The translations under genes were made by a program, and so were the position numbers. DNA of 64,000 nucleotides. Origin: Elephas maximus indicus. Its lineage: Eukaryota > Chordata > Mammalia > Proboscidea > Elephantidae. The first letter of the stretch is position 1; every line of letters starts with the position of its first letter. This document shows positions 1-10,164 of the stretch, piece after piece. The notes beneath the pieces were generated by a model, which searched no databases, was not told where the DNA came from, and was given only the letters and a program-made list of their open reading frames with translations. The stretch spans positions 75,284,001 through 75,348,000 of the forward strand of contig NC_064838.1 in assembly GCF_024166365.1 (NCBI RefSeq), in the 5' to 3' direction.

Positions 1-985
1 TCCTTGTCTGGTTCCCGATCTCAGGGTGAATGCTTTCAGACTGTCTCCATTTAGGCTGATGTTGGCTATTGGCTTTGTCTAAATGCTGTTTATTATGCTG
101 AGGAATTTTCCTTCTATTCCTATTTTGCTGAGAGTTTTTATCATGAATGGGTGTTGAACTTTGTCAAATGTCTTTTCTGCATCAATTGATAAAATCATGT
201 GATCCTTGTCTTTTATTTTATTTATATAATGGGCTACATTAATTGTTTTTCTAATGTTGAAACATCCCTGCATACCTGGTATGAATCCCATTTGGTCTTG
301 TTGAATTATTTTTTTTATATGTTGTTGAGTTTTATTGGCTGGAATTTTGTCGAGGATTTTTGCATCTGTGTTCATGAGGGATATAGGTCTGTAATTTTCT
401 TTATTTGTGGTGTCTTTCCCTGGTTTTGGTATCAGAGATATGGTGGCTTCATAGAATGAGTTAGGGAGTATTCCGTCCTTCTCTATGCTCTGAAATACCT
501 TTAGTAGTAGTCGTGTTAACTCTTCTCTGAAAGTTTGTTAGAACTCTGCAGTGAAGCCATCTGGGCCAGGGCTTTTCTTTGTTGTGAGTTTTTTTTTTTT
601 TTTTATTACACTTTCAATCTCTTCTTTTCTTATGGGACTATTTAGTTGTACTTCGACTCGATGGCACTGGGTTTGTTTTGTACTTGTGTTTGTGTTAGTT
701 TAGGTAGGAAGTGTGTTTCTAGGAATTCATCCATTTCTTCTAGGTTTTCGAATTGTTTAGAGTACAACTTTTCATAGTAATCTGATATGATTCTTTTAAT
801 TTCATTTGGGTCTCTGTAATATCGCCCATCTCATTTCTTATTGGGTTATTTGCTTCCTCTCCTGTTTTTCCTTTATCAGTTTGACCGGTGGTTTATCGAT
901 TTTCTTGATTTTTTTTAAGAACCAGCTTTTAGTCTTTTTAATTCTTTTAATTGTTTTTCTGTTTTCTAATTCATTTAGTTCTGCT

Positions 986-2012
986 CTAATTTTTATTATT
1001 TGTTTTATTCTGGTGCCTGAGGGCCTTTTGTTGCTCTCTTTTTATTTGTTCAAGTTGTAGGGATAATTCTTTGATTTTGGCCCTTTCTTCTTTTTGCATG
1101 TGTGCATTTATTGGTATAAATTGACCTCTGTGCACTGCTTTTGCTGTGTCCCAAATGTTCTGATAGGAAGTGTTTTCATTCTTATTTGACTCTATGAATT
1201 TATTTATTCCATCCTTAATGTTTTCTATAATCCAGTCTTTCTTGAGCAGAGTATTGCTCAGTTTCCAAGTGTTTGATTTCTTTTCCCTGCTTTTTGTGTT
1301 ATTGACTTCCACTTTTATGGCCTTATGGTCAAAGAAGATGCTTTGTAACATTTCCATGTTTTGTATTCTGCTAAGGCTTGCTTTGTGACCTAATAGGTGG
1401 TCTATTCTAGAGAATGTTTCATGTGCACTAGAAAAGAAAGTATACTTGGTTGCTGTTGGGTGGAGTGTTCTGTATATGTCTGTGAGGTCAAGTTGGTTGA
1501 TTGTGGCATTTAGATCTTTCATGTCTTTATTGAGCTTCTTTCTGGATGTCCTGTCCTTCACAGAAAGTGCTGTATTGAAGGCTCCTAGTATTATTGTGGA
1601 GCTGTCTATCTCATTTGTCAATGTTGATAGAGTTTGTTTTATGTACCTTGCAGCCCTGTCATTGGGTGCATAAATAGTTAATATGGTTATATGTTCTTGG
1701 TGTCTCGTCCCTTTAATCATTATAGATGTCCTTCCTTATCCTTTATGATGGATTTAACTTTCAAGTCTATTCTGTCAGAAATTAATATTGCCACTCCTGA
1801 TTTTTTGACTATTCTTTGCTTTATATATATTTTTTCAGTCCTGTGAGCTTTAGTTTGTTTCTGTCTCTAAGTCTAAGGTGTGTCTCTCGTAGGCAGCACA
1901 TAGACGGATCTTGTTTTTTAATCCATTCTGCCACTCTCTGTGTCTTTATTGGTGCATTTAGTCCATTTACATTCAGCGTAATTATGGATAGGTATGAATT
2001 TAGTGCTATCAT
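986..2012 (-). pseudogene. L1 ORF2 endonuclease region remnant
   Basis: Two open pieces (1821-2012 and 986-1720) encode the amino half of L1 ORF2p. The first gives the start MIALNSYLSIITLNVNGLNA and the catalytic-region ETHLR. The second gives TIYAPNDRAARYIKQTL, an SRIDHLL motif (the aspartate/histidine part of the EN fold) and SDHKAI-like residues altered to FDHKAI. Frame breaks between the pieces show the copy is inactive. Confidence 0.87.
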
Positions 2013-2520
2013 TTTGATGTCTTTTTTTGTGTGTTGACAGTTTCTTTTTCCTACTTGATTTTATGTGCTGGGTAGATTTTCTTTATGTATTGTCCTTTCC
2101 TTATATTTGTTTTTGTTGATTTTGTTTCTGCTGAGTTTGTATTTTTCCCTTGTATTTTATTTTGATGAGTAGGATAGTTTGTCCCTTTTGTGGTTACCTT
2201 ATTATTTACCCCTATTTCTCTACTTTTAAACTTAACTTTTATTTCTTTGTATCACCTTTTCTTCCTTTCCATATGGATAATCTGTGACTACATTTCTTAG
2301 TCCCTCTTTATTGTTTTAATGTTGTCTTCTTTTATATAGTAGCATCAGTGTTACCCTGTTTTGAGCATTTTTTTTTCTTGATTTATTTTTTTGATTTCCC
2401 TGTCTCAGTTAACTCCTGGTTGCTCTGCCCAGTGTTCTAGTCCTGAGTTGATACCTGATATTATTGATTTTCTAATCAAAGAACTCCCTTTAGTATTTCT
2501 TATAGTTTTGGTTTGGTTTT

Positions 2521-2874
2521 TTACAAATTCCCTAACTTCTGTTTATCTGGAAATGTCCTAATTTCACCTTCATATTTGAGAGATAGTTTTGCTGGATTTA
2601 TGATTCTTGGCTGGCAATTTTTTTCCTTCAAATTTTTATATAAATCATTCCACTGCCTTCTTGCCTGCATGGTTTCTATCAAGTAGTATGAGCTAATTCT
2701 TATTGGCTCCCCTTTGTAGGTGACTTCTAGTTTATCCCTAGCTGCTCTTAAAATTCTCTCTTTATCTTTGGTTTTGGCAAGTTTGATTATAATAAGTCTT
2801 GTTGACTTTCTGTTAATATCTACCTTATGTGGAGTTTGATGAGCATCTTGGATAGATATCTTCTCATCTTTCAT
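2521..2874 (-). pseudogene. L1 ORF1 carboxy-terminal remnant
   Basis: A 117-residue open stretch has the RNA-binding and C-terminal region of L1 ORF1p. Visible hallmarks are QDAHQTPHKVDINRKSTR, a RRQWNDLYKNLKEKN block and an FPDKQKL-like end. The residues after KQKL differ from the matching frame at 20225-20455, so the true C-terminus is probably frameshifted. It is part of the 5'-truncated L1 at 1-2912 and not a host gene. Confidence 0.85.
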
Positions 2875-2911
2875 GGTATCAGGGAAGTTTTATGCCAACA
2901 AATCTTCAACA

Positions 2912-3190
2912 GTAGTTATTTATATATCTCCATAGGATGGCTACATATGGCTGATAGGATACATGAAAATATCTACAAAGTCTGAGATCATGAGAACAAC
3001 CTCACATGTCTGTTGTTCACAATAGGTGTTAGGTCCTAGGTAATGTTTATGGGATACCATGTCAATGGATGACTTAGTCTATAAGCCTCAAACACAGTTG
3101 GAGACACTGTGGAGAGACAAGGCACAATCTATACCTGAAGAATTTATGATTTCAATCTATAGCTGAAGAAATAATAATTTCCATTAAGTA
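2912..3190. other. Unique flanking DNA at left of unit A
   Basis: No gene seen. The stretch matches the start of B (28350-28620) and C (48168-48460). It includes the strongly conserved block ACCATGTCAATGGATGACTT. A and C share a short segment around 3140 that B lacks, where a direct repeat in B appears to have collapsed. Confidence 0.6.
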
Positions 3191-3600
3191 TTTGTAATTA
3201 AGGTTACAGAAAAATTAAAGGTTGTTAATCATCTAACTTTAAATAGGGAGATTGCCCTGTATTATCCAGGTAAAATGAACGTAATCACAACTATCCTTAA
3301 AGGTGGAAGAGAGAGGCAGAGGTGAAAGAGGGGGATGTGGTAATGGAAGAATTGTCAAATACATTTAATGCGTCTGACTTTGAAAATTTAGGAAGGGAAT
3401 CACAAGCATAGGAATATGGTTGGCCTCTAGAATCTGGAAAAGCCTCCAAAAGAAACACAACTGTACTGACACCTTGATTTTAGCTCAGTTAGACCTTTGT
3501 CAGACTTCCAACATAGAGGACTTAAGACAAAATATTTGCATTGTTATAAGCCATTACATTTGTGGCAAGATGGTACAGCAGAGGTAGCTAACCAGTACAA
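3190..3600 (+). mobile_element. Ancient MaLR LTR fragment (MLT1-like), unit A
   Basis: The segment reads as an MLT1-type LTR in the plus sense: a TTATCCAGGTAAAATG region, then GGCCTCTAGAATCTGGAAAA, ACACCTTGATTTTAGCTCAG and a 3' end like ATAAGCCATTACATTTGTGG followed by a GTTACAGCAG-like block. These are hallmarks of mammalian MaLR LTRs as I know them. It is a degraded fossil present in all three units, so it predates the triplication. Subfamily is not certain. Confidence 0.75.
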
Positions 3601-5050
3601 GACCTTAAAACATATATTTTAAGAGCCAGCTCAAGATGCCTTTGACAGAACACCAAATCTCAAATTATTGGTGAATGCCCTCATGTCAAAAAAATTTTCA
3701 ATTTCTAAACATATACTCTGTCCATCTATGCTAACACTTTCAAGATCAACTTTCATAGTAAAGTGTCTTCTCATTTCTCACCATGTATTTTAGCTAGGTA
3801 CTGCAATGCCCCCATGTATATCATTTCTAAAAGAGCAAAGATTGTACTTTAATGCTTTGACTTTCCTGAGAGCTGCCCATGGCTAATGTGTGGAAGTAAT
3901 GAGATCTAGGTGGAAGCTCTGGGGGAGAAAAAATATCATTGTATGACAACTGCTTCAGATGAGGTAATTGCATGGGATGAAGGCAGGGGAAAAATATTCC
4001 CTCACACAGGGCAGCCAAACAAGGAGATCCAGAATAATTTTTAGATTCATGGTTGTCACTTTCACCCACAGAATTTTAGCTCTCAGAATCCTATTCTTTC
4101 TCTATCAGGGCACTGGTTTCAACAAAGGAAGTCTGTTGAGGCTGCACCTTCAGTCTTCTTTGCAGTTCTGCCATGATTATTATAAAATTATGACTCTGAT
4201 CTAGAGCACAATTTCTTCCTGCAGGAGACTTGGTGACAGTGGCAGGAGGGGTTCTATATTTAGAGCATGTCAAGGAGACATAATAGATGGAGTGTTTCTG
4301 AGGAGACACCTACATTAGATATAATTCACACTTCCTTTTTTATTTTTTCCCTACCTTGAAATAAAGGAAGACCTCAGCCAAAACTCAGTCAACTAGAAAT
4401 TACTACTGTGCTAATCTTTCAATAGCAGAATCAAACTGTATCTTCTGTAATCAGTAGCAAATTACTTGGGATGGGTTTTACCTTGAAATTCACAGATGTT
4501 AAAAATAAAAAGAAAGTGATGTATATATGACACTATAGTTCATTGTAGAACCCGTAGTTCCTTATCTAGAAAAATAGAGACCAATTTTCCCAAGCTAAAG
4601 AAATGTTAAAGCTCTTGGTACATAAAATTGATACAAATTTAATAAGTTTAATATGCTTTGCTACAAAAAATCAGTATAGAATTCTCATATAAACAAAAAT
4701 TTCTGTACACATAAAAATACAAGTAAGGAATTAAATTGAAATTACATTCTTAATGATTATGTAACTAGAGACTATGGCATCATATGGATAGTGACAAGAA
4801 TTGGTACCCATCCCCACTGCAGAAACATAGGTTTCCTATATACGTTTCAATTCCTCTACTCATGTTATTCTCTTCTCGGGACTTTATTGAAAATTCACTA
4901 AAATTTTCTATCTGTGACATAATATACTTCTGTTTCAAAGCCCAAAGTTCCTTCTCTGGATTGTCACATACAGTTTTGAAAAGAGAAAATCCACCAGGAT
5001 AAGAATTTAAGCATATAAAGGGCTAAATGTAATCATAATAAAAATGACAA
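3600..5050. other. Non-coding DNA downstream of the OR, unit A
   Basis: No supported gene. Short frames here (for example 4091-4309 on the minus strand) recur in unit B at 29535-29738 because the DNA is duplicated, not because of codon constraint. The region 3830-4320 has moderate GC and looks like an old degraded repeat that I cannot name. Counterparts are 29036-30462 and 48881-50229. Confidence 0.5.
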
Positions 5051-5051
5051 A

Positions 5052-5238
5052 CAAACAAAAAAATCTATTGTCATCAAATTGAAACCCACTCATGGCAACC
5101 TCATGTGTTACTGAGGAGAATTTTTCTATAGGGCTTTTTGGCTGTAATCTTTATCGAGGTAAATCACCAGGCGTTTCATCTGTAGCGCTCCTGAGTGGAT
5201 TCAAACTGTAAACGTTTAGATTAATAGTGGAGTGACAC
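5052..5238 (-). mobile_element. AfroSINE, antisense, diverged (unit A)
   Basis: Antisense SINE with the tail motif first (ATTGTCATCAAATTGAAACC) and a middle like GGCTGTAATCTTTATCGAGG, which is the longer AfroSINE type. Orthologous copies lie at 30463-30645 and 50230-50420, so the insertion predates the triplication. It lies just downstream of the OR pseudogene. Confidence 0.75.
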
Positions 5239-5545
5239 CAGAAATTAACATGAAGAAAGATAGAAAAACATCAGATGAAAACCACAAGTGGTTCTAGTTA
5301 CCCAAGAGAGGTAGAGGCAGTAGTAAAAAATCTAAAACAATTGCCTTACGTACTTAATTGTACCTGCTTTTGTCTCTTCCTTTACTTGAAATTGACTCAA
5401 CAGTAGCCAGTGTATGTGTTTCCTGAAGAAAGTAACACTTATTCTCCAAGATAAGTTTCTATGAAACCCACAATAAGAAAATAATATGCTTTGTTGAATT
5501 ATGCTAAGTCAATGCAAACTATGAAGAAGGATTTGAAATTTCCAT

Positions 5546-6477
5546 TTATCTTTGGTCTTCTGAGATCAGTTTCTTGCTCCATAGCTTCCTCATGGCATTT
5601 TTCACTGCTGTATTTCTCAGCGTATAAATCAGAGGGTTAAGCAAAGGAGTTCCAATTGTATAAAACACAGTTATCATTTTATCCACGGGGAAGGTGGTTA
5701 CGGGGCGTGTGTATATAAATATACCAGGAACAAGGAACAAGATGACTACGATGATATGGGAGATGCAGGTGGAAAGAGCCTTTTTCCTTCCTTCAGCACT
5801 GTGGTTTCTCAGAGAATACAAAATGACAACATAGGAGAACATTAGCAATACAAAACTCACTATACAAATGGCCCCACTATTGGACACTAGTAGCAGGTGG
5901 GTCACATAGGTGTCTGTACAGGCAAGTTTCAACAAGGGCTACAAGTCACATAAATAGTGATCAGTCACATTGGGACCACAGAAAGGTAAACTCAAAGTCA
6001 GAAAAATCTGAACTGAAGAATGCACACAAGCCCCTACCCAGGCTATAGCTACCAACACACTGCAGACCCGCTGGTTCATGATGCTCATGTAGTGCAGGGG
6101 TTTACAGATGTCCCCATAGCGGTCAACAGCCATGAGGATAAGGATCAAGATCTCCATGCAGCCAAAGAAATGAAATGAAAAGATTTGGATAATGCACTCA
6201 CTGAAAGAGATAGTGTTATTCTTCAGAAGGGCATCCACAATCATTCTAGGGGCTATGGAAGTGGAGAAGCAGGTATCAGATAAGGATAAGTAGAAGATGA
6301 AAAAGTACATTGGACTCCCAAGTGCCCGACTGGTCTTGATCGTAACAATAATCAGTGAGTTACCCAACAATTCCCTAAGTAGAAAAGCAAGAAAAGGATA
6401 AACACTATTTTCTTTTTAACAGGATCTTGTGTCAACCCAAGCAAAATAAACTCAGTCACATTATTATTCAGCAACAT
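5546..6477 (-). pseudogene. OR4C11-like: Olfactory receptor pseudogene, OR4C family (unit A)
   Basis: Single-exon class II olfactory receptor, a 7-TM G-protein-coupled odorant receptor in olfactory cilia when functional. The start at 6475-6477 (MLLNNNVTEF) matches the intact copies; an in-frame stop just upstream excludes an earlier start. Two lesions disable it. One base is missing near 6371 compared with units B and C, shifting the frame in TM1. A CAG-to-TAG change makes a stop at about 5936-5938, in extracellular loop 2 ([14 protein letters not shown]). The MAVDRYVAIC block reads MAVDRYGDIC. The C-terminus [10 protein letters not shown] matches unit C. Family hallmarks [15 protein letters not shown] and [12 protein letters not shown] remain. 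Assignment to OR4C11-like rests on remembered human sequences. Pseudogene status is certain from the sequence. Confidence 0.95.
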
Positions 6478-6513
6478 TTTATGGATGAGAAGAAGGTACA
6501 AATGTGAAATGGT

Positions 6514-6540
6514 TTATCTGAAAAAAATAAATACAGGAAT
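6514..6540 (-). promoter_or_regulatory. Candidate 3' splice acceptor 5' of the OR coding exon (unit A)
   Basis: On the minus strand a pyrimidine tract (TATTTATTTTTTTCAG) ends with AG at 6518-6519, leaving a 40-base 5' UTR before the start codon at 6477. The same arrangement is in units B and C. OR genes commonly splice one or more upstream non-coding exons to the coding exon, so this is a plausible acceptor. No donor or first exon was identified. Confidence 0.55.
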
Positions 6541-7117
6541 TAATGTATGGTGCTATGCAACAGAGTGAAATATTTTATGCAAATTAATTTGTGGTGCTAT
6601 GCAATGCTATGGGATATTTTGAGCAAAAATAAATATTCCACATCAGGGACAAACTAGCTGTATTTTCTTAATCAGTCTCGTCACCTCTTTGTTCCTCAAT
6701 TTCTAATGACCTCTTCATAGGGTGATTTTAAATCTCAGATAAGCTTATGAAGGGTACTTTCCTAAATCACTCTTAAAATGCAGCTCTTTGTTAACTTTAA
6801 CTTGTTTCTACGCTTATTAATTTGATTTATTTGATAACTAAAAAATCAGGATATATGATTTCAATGTATTATTTACTTAATATTTTTCACATTCAATAGA
6901 CCTTGTGGCCCATGTTTTCCATGGTTGGTTTATCAGGCAGGATTTAGAATATATTTGTCTTCCTTTTTGAATTTAATGTTATAAATATAAAAAATATAAA
7001 GTCACACACTATTCATGTCCACATAAATAGAATCTTATTTCTGCATATATTTATGTATTACATATTAGTGATGCATACTTATATAAATGTATATTACTTA
7101 TAAATATATAATAAAGG
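6541..7117. other. AT-rich upstream DNA of the OR pseudogene
   Basis: No gene. The stretch is colinear with B (31966-32504) and C (51741-52319). It holds a conserved AT-rich patch around 6812-6840 (TATTAATTTGATTTATTTGA) that resembles clustered homeodomain sites of the type known in OR promoters. No factor binding can be claimed from sequence alone. Confidence 0.4.
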
Positions 7118-7325
7118 AAGAAAAAAACATTGCCACCAAGTCAATTCTACTCATGGAGACCACATGTCTTACAGAGTAGAACTACTCTACTGGTGTTTTT
7201 TTTTAATGTAATTTTTAAAGAAACAGATCACTGGGATTTTCTTCCGTCTTCTTGGTGAATGGGTTTGAATCATGAATCTTTAGGTTACTAGTTAAGTGCA
7301 AACCATTTTCACTACTCCGGGACCA
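7118..7325 (-). mobile_element. AfroSINE, antisense, diverged (unit A)
   Basis: Tail-first SINE: ATTGCCACCAAGTCAATTCT, then CACATGTCTTACAGAGTAGA, a T-rich middle, and a degraded head ending near ACTACTCCGGGACC. Shared with 32505-32722 and 52320-52528, hence older than the triplication. A further short SINE tail relic lies at 7405-7465 and has counterparts in B and C. Confidence 0.75.
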
Positions 7326-7570
7326 ATAAATATAGGACCCAGTCATTTACTGAACATTCATTTAGATATATTCCAACTTGAAGAAGGGGGCAAGAAACAT
7401 TTATTTACCCCATTGCTGTGGAGTCAGTTCTGAACATAAAAAAAAAAAATAGCAACCCTATAAACGCCAAGTTCTAAATAATCTGCTTTTACTTCAAACA
7501 CCTTAATGATATTTAGCACTTGACATGTTGTAATAAGCATAAATGAAAATTCTTTGAAAATTTATAATGT

Positions 7571-7648
7571 CCAGGGGCAGTTCTACTCTATCCTATAGGG
7601 TCACTATGAGTCGGAATCGACTCGACAGCACTGGGTTTTTTTGGGTTT
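7571..7648 (+). mobile_element. 5'-truncated AfroSINE tail, unit A only
   Basis: Sense SINE tail with CAGTTCTACTCTATCCTATA, GTCACTATGAGTCGGAATCG and CTCGACAGCACTGGGTTT. It sits exactly between DNA that is contiguous in B (near 32950) and C (near 52765), so it is a private later insertion. It looks little diverged. Confidence 0.75.
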
Positions 7649-8137
7649 AGGTGCCCTGGTGGTACATGGTTAAAGGACACCTCTGCTAACAACCAGAATG
7701 TTCCTTCGAAGCAAGGATGGTGAGACTCCATCTTATATAATTTGAGCACATTGCCAGGAGGGATCAGTCACTGCAGAAGAATATCATGTTTGGTAAAGTA
7801 CAGGGTCAGCAGAAAAGAGGAAGACCCTCAATGAGATGGATTGACACAGTGGCTACAACAGTGGGCTCAAGCATAACAATTGTAAATATGGCACAGGACC
7901 GGACAGTGTTTTCTTCTGTGGCACACAGGGTTGCTATGAGTTGGAACTGACTCGATCACACCTTACGACAACACCTAACCAAAAGATTGGTGGTTCAAAC
8001 CCACCAACCACTCCATGGGCGAAAGATGTGGCAGTCTGTTTCCATAAGGCTTAGAGCCTTGGATGCCCTATGGGACAGTTCTACTCTGTGCTACAGTGTC
8101 ACTATGAGTTGGAATTGACTCGAGAGCAGTGAGTTTG
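7649..8137 (+). mobile_element. AfroSINE interrupted by an RTE fragment (unit A)
   Basis: A sense SINE head (GTGCCCTGGTGGTACATGGT, through CTGCTAAC near 7690) resumes at about 7979 with CAAAAGATTGGTGGTTCAAA and runs to its tail (CACTATGAGTTGGAATTGAC). The same SINE is uninterrupted at 32955-33160 and 52765-52960, so the intervening RTE piece is a private insertion in A. Confidence 0.8.
7691..7978 (+). mobile_element. RTE LINE 3' fragment nested in a SINE (unit A)
   Basis: About 0.29 kb of the 3' end of the RTE/BovB-type LINE. Read in the plus sense it encodes remnants of the ORF C-terminus (region of RKRGRPSMRWIDTVATT, with near neighbours SLEKNIMFGKVQGQ). It ends with a GTTGGAACTGACTCGATCAC tail and an ACACCTAAC end. 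The flanks CTAAC on both sides are compatible with a short target duplication. Confidence 0.78.
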
Positions 8138-8741
8138 GAATAAGGTATCTCAAATATCTTCATTTCTATTTTTTTCTTCTCATTTCTGAAAATCTGAAAA
8201 GTACCTCTTAGAGCACTCAAAGTCCCTGAGGTTACATTTCCAGTTTAAAAGAGAGAAGATGATTGTGTAATAGTTCATGCTTCACAATTCAGGTTTTTTG
8301 ATTAAACATTTTACATCTGGGCAGTAGGAGTAGGGGTTGTCACCAGGCAGTTAGTATGTGATCAGACAGTCTATAAACACAGGCATAAATACATGAACAT
8401 TTATTCTATGTTTAAGTTGATATTCATATTAATGTGAAATAATGCATTTTTCAGTAACTGTTGTTAGGAATTTGAATCAGTATCTGAAAAAAAAACTATC
8501 TCATTATTCAAAAAACTATATATTCCAGATCATTGAAAGATAAAATGTATCAAACCAAACTAGAATATAATATTGAAAACAATATTTTAGGGTGGCAAAT
8601 TCATAAAGAAAAATTGTGATGCATTAAAACTTCTGTATAACAAAACTCAATATGAACAAAGAGTTTTTAAAAGTGGCGGAATGGGATTAAATATTTATAA
8701 CTCCTACAAGTCAATATGATAACGATTTGTAACCCAATTTT
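8138..8741. other. Non-repetitive upstream DNA, unit A
   Basis: No gene seen. It aligns by eye to B (33161-33477) and C (52961-53626). B departs at about 8445, where a private deletion begins. The sequence is AT-rich with short A runs. Confidence 0.45.
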
Positions 8742-8950
8742 AAGGAGCCCTGTAGGCGCACTGGTTAAGTCCTAGGCTGCTAAACCAATGGTTGGTGATT
8801 CAAACCCATCAACGGCTCTGCAGAGAAAAGACCTCGGGATCTGCTCCCAGAAAGATTTCAGCCTAAGAAACCCAATAGAGCAGCTCTACTGTCACAAAGG
8901 GTCACAATGAGTCAAAATTGAATCAACAGCTTACAACTACAACAACCACC
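8742..8950 (+). mobile_element. AfroSINE, sense (unit A)
   Basis: Head AAGGAGCCCTGTAGGCGCAC then GTTAAGTCCTAGGCTGCTAA, body with GAGAAAAGACCTCGGGATCT and a degraded tail AATGAGTCAAAATTGAATCA. Shared with 53627-53812 in C and lost from B by deletion. The homologous tail in C is the left breakpoint of a complex rearrangement. Confidence 0.8.
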
Positions 8951-9925
8951 ACACAATTTTACAAACAAGCAAAATATTTGAATAAGCAATATACACAAGA
9001 ACATTCTAACTGGCCGATGAACACATATGAAGATACTCAACCTCATTAAAATCAGGGAAATACCAATCAAACAACAATGAAATACTCGTAAGTTTTGTAA
9101 AAGGCAGACCATATCAAATTTTCATTTAGGAAATCAGCATAAGATCTAGTGAAATACCCCCAGAAAGCATTCAAAAGGATATACATTGCAACCTTGCTAA
9201 AAATTGGGGAAACAGGAAATGATCGAAAAACTTAACAGTAAAAGTGTATAGATAACGTGACATATATCCTTACTATTGAAAATTAGGGAGAAGTTTAAAT
9301 ATTGGAGCTATATGAGCTTCTAACATGGATAAATCACTGAGATATACTGATGACTTTAAAAATTAATAAACTGCAGAAAAATTTCCACAGTATGATAACT
9401 TGCATGTTGAAAAAAAAAAAACTATAGAGAATGCTATATAGTTTCTATGTGTACCGGTGTCTTATAAATGCATTGAAAAAGATATGGAAAGAAATCTTTA
9501 CCTCTGGGGAAGAAAGGGAGTAATGGCCAAAGGGAATTTTAGTGGTATAAATATTGTGATTCCTCTATTAGGAGATTATATTACAATATTGTGTAATTGA
9601 AGTTAATTAAAAGTTCATTAATTTTAATATGGTTTAAGGGTGATGCATTATATGGGGAATGAAATTACACAAAATAAAACAGAAGCCACAATCCAGTAGT
9701 AGAATTCAGTGAACTTTTACATAACTTGTTCTTTCTTAGTTATTATATTGCTTCCTCTCTTTCTTTAGTAAATGTATATACAGATGCTATTCTCTACCCA
9801 TTACATTCCATGAACTTTCCCTATTTGAATTTCAGGTTCATATAAAATGTAAATATAACTAGTCAGGCGCATTTCTGTCCCCTATTCCTCTACAGGGAGA
9901 TATTTGACATAAAGAAACTGGTATT
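8951..9925. other. AT-rich intergenic DNA present only in unit A
   Basis: No supported gene. B and C have each lost this stretch through independent deletions with different breakpoints. The minus-strand frame at 8912-9112 overlaps the SINE tail and low-complexity DNA and has no coding support. Confidence 0.45.
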
Positions 9926-9998
9926 TCGTTCTGTTATACACAGGGTGGTTATGAGTAGAAACGGGCTTCACAGCACCTAACAGCAACCAGAACAACCA
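9926..9998 (+). mobile_element. RTE 3' end relic
   Basis: A short match to the extreme 3' end of the RTE: TTTCGTTCTGTTATACACAG, then GGTGGTTATGAGTAGAAACG and CACAGCACCTAACAGCAACC. It lies next to the SINE at 10006 and is too short to date. Confidence 0.6.
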
Positions 9999-10005
9999 CA
10001 TAGGT

Positions 10006-10164
10006 AGGTAACCCATTGCCGTCGAGTCGATTCCAACTCATAGCGACCCTATAGGACAGAGTAGAACTGCCCCATAGAGTTTCCAGGGAGCTCCTGGCAG
10101 ATTTGAACTGCCGGCCCTTTGGTTAGCAGCCGTAGCACTTAACCACTACGCCACCAGGGTTTCC
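10006..10164 (-). mobile_element. AfroSINE, antisense, young-looking (unit A)
   Basis: Near-consensus antisense SINE: ATTGCCGTCGAGTCGATTCC, AACTCATAGCGACCCTATAG, AACTGCCCCATAGAGTTTCC and a head ending CACTACGCCACCAGGGTTTC. GGTAGGTA flanks both ends as a likely target-site duplication. Unit B keeps the distal part at 33478-33577. Confidence 0.9.

Larger units (their letters stand above)
1..2912 (-). mobile_element. L1 LINE, antisense, cut by window edge and truncated in ORF1
   Basis: Read on the minus strand, this holds the end of L1 ORF1 (about 2400-2912), a spacer of a few hundred bases, then ORF2 from about 2012 downward. Frames show the ORF2 amino terminus (1821-2012, with ITLNVNGLNAPIK and an ETHLR endonuclease motif), the rest of the APE-type endonuclease and linker (986-1720) and the start of the reverse transcriptase (79-375, with [10 protein letters not shown] and [15 protein letters not shown]). 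The frames are interrupted, so it is a dead copy. The 5' end stops inside ORF1 and joins unit A near 2905-2912. The 3' part lies outside the window. It appears to be a different insertion from the L1s at 15157 and 36011. Confidence 0.93.
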
